DNA from: Bacillota bacterium
Lineage (GTDB): Bacteria; Bacillota; Clostridia; Tissierellales; Peptoniphilaceae
Assembly: GCA_023393815.1 (NCBI GenBank)
Contig: JAEXBU010000068.1
Span: forward strand, 1 to 25,328
Direction: 5' to 3'
Length of the DNA: 25,328 nt
Below, in pieces: positions 22,401 through 25,328 of the stretch. Both the position numbers and the translations under genes were made by a program. How positions within the stretch are numbered: position 1 is the stretch's first letter; each line of letters begins with the position of its first letter. The notes below the pieces were generated by a model that saw only the letters and a program-made list of their open reading frames with translations, was not told the origin of the DNA and ran no database searches.

Positions 22401-24149
22401 TTAATTTTTTAAATTTTCTACCAATTCCTTCTCCGGCGTTACTGCAATAGTGGAAAAATCCGTATAGATGACCAGGCCCGGTTGATTGGACGGGTGCCGT
22501 CGGATAAATTGGCGTTTCGTATAATCTACCTCTACGTTTGCCGATTGACGGGCGCGACTGTAGTAGGCGGCGAGGGAAGCGGCTTCGATGAGGGTTTTCT
22601 CCGAGATAGGTCTACCGTCGGCCTTTACAATTACGTGGCTTCCCGGGCCGTTTTTTACGTGAAACCAGACATCGTCTTTACGAGCGAACTTTAAGGTCAA
22701 CTCCTGGTTCTGGCGATTGTTTCTACCTACGAAAATAGGGAAACCTTCGGTCGAGGTAAAGGAAAGGTACTCCGTCTGCTTTTTCCTTTTATTCTGGCTG
22801 TCCAGTTGTCCCTTGTACTTTTTTTTCAAAAAATCTTCGCGAAACTCTTCTTGAATGGCGTCTACCTCGTCGATGGACTCCGCATCTTCTAGATTGTAGA
22901 GCATAGCGTCTAAATAGCGAATCGTGTTTCTATTTTTATCGATTCGCTCGACAAGCAGTTTTTCCGCATGTTTTAATTTCGCAAATTTTTTATAGTAGCG
23001 TGCCGCATTTTGTATGCCGTCCTTGGTTTCGTCTAGGGGGATGGTTAGAGGCCTCATTTCGTTGTAGAAATTATCCAAAGTAACTTCTTTGACGCCTTTT
23101 TTTATTTTCCACACGTTCGAAGAAAGCAGGTCGCCGTACACCTTGTACTTTTGCCGATCCTTAGCGTCTCGGAGTTCAAACTCCATTTTTTCCTGCTTGG
23201 TCAGCGCTCGCTCCAAATGGGTTTTCATCTGTTTATTTAAGTTTTGGCTCTTTTGACGGACGCGGTCTTCCAAAACGCGCGAAGAAAAAGTGTGTTCCAG
23301 AAGTTCCGACGGGCCGCTATAAAAAGTTTTGCTTTCTTCTGGGTACTGGGTTAAGTTGACGGCGGAAAAAGCGATAATGCGCCTGCCGTCGGAAATACTT
23401 TGTGGCTTAAATTGCGCGTTTCGAATTTCCGTAAAAAGAGAATCAAAGGCGTCATATAACTCGTCTTTATCGTATACTTTGATCGGATCTTTGTCGGATC
23501 CGCCGGCGCGATAAGCGATTTCTCCGGCGATTAAAGGAGATACGCCCAGGTAATTCCGGATAAAGAAATTTTTAACGGAAGTCCCTTCATTTTCGCGAAG
23601 GCGATTTAGAAATGCGTCTTTTCCTTCTTTCAGCGGATTGGCACGATCCATAATTCCTTCCAGGGTATAAGTCGATCCCGGGAGGACTTCTCGCACGCGA
23701 CTCATCGATCGGTTAATGCGCTTTAAGGCATCTAAAATTATATTCTCTTCGTCCAAGAGAATAATATTCGAATACCGGCCCATCATCTCGATAACCAGGG
23801 TCTTTTCCACGCGGTCGAAAAGCTCGTTAAATCCTTCGACCTTGATGCGTAGAATGCGGTCCATTTCCACTTGCTCGATGCTTGTGATTGTCGTCGATTC
23901 CAAATGCTTTCGTAAAAGCATACAAAAAGCCGGAGGTGTTTGCGGATTTTTAAATTTTTTCTCCGTCACGTAGGCACACGGATTATTTGCCGATGCGGAC
24001 AGCAGGAGAGTCCCCTTGTTCGCTTTGTTTCTTAAATTTAAAACCAAGGTATCGTCTTGCGGCTGATAGATCTTGTCTATCTTCCCACCGGAAAAACGCC
24101 TGTTCAGTTCTTCGGATACTGCCTTTGTCATCGTTCCGTCGTAACTCAA
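22401..24149 (-). CDS. rqcH: Ribosome quality control protein RqcH (NFACT family, FbpA-like)
   Basis: RqcH binds stalled 50S subunits with peptidyl-tRNA and recruits tRNA-Ala to add C-terminal alanine tails marking the nascent chain for degradation. The 582-residue protein has the NFACT-N domain (SYDGTMTKAVSEELNRRF, GGKIDKIYQP) with the key Asp97-Arg98 pair in VEMDRIL, the same numbering as Bacillus RqcH. A helical and coiled-coil middle follows (about 290-440), then an NFACT-R domain (GFPIFVGRNNRQNQEL, DVWFHVKNGPGSHVI). The start is TTG 24149 with GGGAGG seven bases upstream, and homology begins exactly there. Older annotations call such proteins fibronectin-binding. It is transcribed alone, divergent from yicC. 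Confidence 0.93.
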   Translation of the reverse strand: MSYDGTMTKAVSEELNRRFSGGKIDKIYQPQDDTLVLNLRNKANKGTLLLSASANNPCAYVTEKKFKNPQTPPAFCMLLRKHLESTTITSIEQVEMDRILRIKVEGFNELFDRVEKTLVIEMMGRYSNIILLDEENIILDALKRINRSMSRVREVLPGSTYTLEGIMDRANPLKEGKDAFLNRLRENEGTSVKNFFIRNYLGVSPLIAGEIAYRAGGSDKDPIKVYDKDELYDAFDSLFTEIRNAQFKPQSISDGRRIIAFSAVNLTQYPEESKTFYSGPSELLEHTFSSRVLEDRVRQKSQNLNKQMKTHLERALTKQEKMEFELRDAKDRQKYKVYGDLLSSNVWKIKKGVKEVTLDNFYNEMRPLTIPLDETKDGIQNAARYYKKFAKLKHAEKLLVERIDKNRNTIRYLDAMLYNLEDAESIDEVDAIQEEFREDFLKKKYKGQLDSQNKRKKQTEYLSFTSTEGFPIFVGRNNRQNQELTLKFARKDDVWFHVKNGPGSHVIVKADGRPISEKTLIEAASLAAYYSRARQSANVEVDYTKRQFIRRHPSNQPGLVIYTDFSTIAVTPEKELVENLKN

Positions 24150-24186
24150 TCTAAGACCTCCCTTTCTGTCTCATGGTCGTATCATG

Positions 24187-24192
24187 TATAAT
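24187..24192 (+). promoter_or_regulatory. -10 box upstream of yicC
   Basis: A perfect TATAAT lies 18 bases before the yicC start codon, preceded directly by TG. The -35 position (TTCTGT at 24164-24169) is weak and overlaps the ribosome binding site of rqcH on the other strand. A promoter here would give a leader of only about 12 bases ending in AGAGGAGG, so the transcript start would be unusually close to the gene. Confidence 0.4.
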
Positions 24193-24210
24193 ATCATAGA
24201 GGAGGCGTCT

Positions 24211-25065
24211 ATGAACAGTATGACGGGCTTCGGCTCAAAGGAAATCGTCGATAGTACGGGAAAACTTCAGGTGACAATAAAATCCGTCAATCACAAAAAT
24301 TTAGATATTCGCATTAAAGGCCTTGCGGAGGAACCGGCTTTGGAGGAAATGGTGAAATCCTCCATTGCAAAGAGAGCCGTTCGCGGCCATTTTGAAGTCT
24401 TTGTTCAAATGGAAGGAGAAAAGGAAAGCGGGCTTTTATTCAATCCCGAAGCCTATGATTTTTACGAACAGCTTTTGCGCAACAAGGGAGCATCCCATCC
24501 CGCCGAGACGGCGTGGATTTTGGAACAGCCGGGTGTCGTAATCCATCGGGAAGACGACGTAAAAAAACTCGATGAAGCGCTATTGATGAAGGCTTTCCAA
24601 CCTGCTTTTGACGATCTCTGCCGAATGCGAGAAAATGAAGGCGCGAATTTAAGAGTTGTTTTGATGAAGCATATCGACGGGTTGAATGGTTACGTTCGTA
24701 GAATGCAAGAAGTATCCATAGAGGAAAAAAAGCAAGAGAAAAAAGCCTTCGAGGCGCGTATTGAGGAGGTTATGGGGACGTATGAAGTAGATCTTCCCCG
24801 TTTTTCCACGGAGCTTGCTTTGCTTTACGAAAAAATCGCCTTCGAAGAAGAAATTGCACGACTGATTTCTCATATAAACCAATTTAATGTTATAATGAAC
24901 GATAAAGGTTCTGTCGGTCGGCGTCTGGATTTTCTCTTACAGGAGATGTTTCGAGAAGCCAACACGATCGCGAGCAAATCCAGACATATCGGGATTTTAC
25001 ACGACATCGTTGAGGTGAAAACCTTGATCGATCATTTACGTGAGCAAGTAGCAAATATAGAGTAG
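24211..25065 (+). CDS. yicC: YicC/YloC family endoribonuclease
   Basis: A 284-residue member of the YicC family, shown in E. coli to be a novel type of endoribonuclease. The N-terminus MNSMTGFG and the following KSVNHKNLDIRIKGL are diagnostic, and the C-terminal block is GRRLDFLLQEMFREANTIASKS with VEVKTLIDHLREQVANIE at the end. The start at 24211 follows AGAGGAGG (24198-24205); ATG 24184 would place that site inside the gene. It precedes gmk by 21 bases. In many Firmicutes a small remA (DUF370) gene lies between the two; it is absent here. Confidence 0.92.
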   Translation: MNSMTGFGSKEIVDSTGKLQVTIKSVNHKNLDIRIKGLAEEPALEEMVKSSIAKRAVRGHFEVFVQMEGEKESGLLFNPEAYDFYEQLLRNKGASHPAETAWILEQPGVVIHREDDVKKLDEALLMKAFQPAFDDLCRMRENEGANLRVVLMKHIDGLNGYVRRMQEVSIEEKKQEKKAFEARIEEVMGTYEVDLPRFSTELALLYEKIAFEEEIARLISHINQFNVIMNDKGSVGRRLDFLLQEMFREANTIASKSRHIGILHDIVEVKTLIDHLREQVANIE

Positions 25066-25086
25066 AAAGACAAAGGCGGGTGTCAG

Positions 25087-25328
25087 GTGTCAAAAGGTTT
25101 TTTATTGGTGCTTTCCGGTCCATCGGGAAGTGGAAAGGGAACTGTTAGCGAAGCGCTAATGGAGAAAAATCACGAGGTTAAATTTTCTACGTCAGTAACA
25201 ACGAGAAAACCGCGAGTTATGGAAGTGGACGGCGAGAATTACTTTTTCAAGACGGAAGATGAATTTAAGAAGATGGTCGAAAATGACGAACTTTTAGAGT
25301 ATGCGCACGTGCATACAAACTACTACGG
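25087..25328 (+). CDS. gmk: Guanylate kinase, N-terminal part (3' end outside window)
   Basis: Guanylate kinase phosphorylates GMP to GDP. The first 80 residues are present, from GTG 25087 (SKGFLLVLSGPSGSGKGT) to the window edge. The P-loop GPSGSGKG is at residues 11-18, and the GMP-binding segment STSVTTRKPR and the VDGENYFF block follow. AAAGGCGG at 25072-25079 is seven bases before the GTG. It follows yicC in the usual order and complements guaB and cmk in nucleotide metabolism. Its end is cut off by the window, not by mutation. Confidence 0.93.
   Translation, partial: MSKGFLLVLSGPSGSGKGTVSEALMEKNHEVKFSTSVTTRKPRVMEVDGENYFFKTEDEFKKMVENDELLEYAHVHTNYY

Overview
The window is about 25 kb of a Gram-positive (Firmicutes) chromosome. 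The best guess is a Peptoniphilaceae/Tissierellia-type anaerobic coccus. The reasons are a fused IspH-ribosomal protein S1 gene (a clostridial arrangement), cdaA-cdaR, scpA-scpB-rluB, rqcH, yicC-gmk, formate-tetrahydrofolate ligase, strong AGGAGG ribosome binding sites with TTG/GTG starts, and moderate GC by eye. Genus is inference. Almost everything is core genome. There are no insertion sequences, phage genes, CRISPR arrays, tRNA or rRNA genes, and no gap over 300 bases without a gene.

Region 1 (1-11148, + strand) is a very tight run of 13 genes, most of them overlapping: recN (3' part), a Nudix ADP-ribose pyrophosphatase, purine and pyrimidine nucleoside phosphorylases, a site-2-protease-like membrane protease, scpA, scpB, rluB, mnmM (ytqB), a HI0933-type flavoprotein, cmk, plsC and the ispH-S1 fusion. 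It closes with a Rho-independent terminator. It combines DNA repair and segregation, nucleoside salvage, RNA modification, lipid and isoprenoid synthesis, and translation.

Region 2 (11160-15264, +) holds a DUF5317 membrane protein overlapping cdaA (c-di-AMP synthase), then cdaR, then guaB behind its own promoter and ended by a bidirectional terminator. The glmM gene that usually follows cdaR is not here.

Region 3 (15267-19798) is the most accessory-looking part. It is a three-gene lantibiotic-immunity-like ABC transporter on the minus strand, divergent from an OmpR-type response regulator and a two-TM sensor kinase. The 130-bp divergent region carries a GTGAT-N6-GTGAT direct repeat, a plausible operator.

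Region 4 (19813-22389, +) is purE-fhs-yerC from a near-consensus promoter, ended by a perfectly symmetric terminator. Region 5 is rqcH (minus strand, converging on that terminator), divergent from yicC and the 5' part of gmk, which runs off the window.

No clearly new system is visible. The items most worth a second look are an internal Shine-Dalgarno and ATG exactly at the IspH/S1 junction, the divergent ABC/two-component module with its repeat and a self-complementary RBS, and the DUF5317-cdaA-cdaR cluster.
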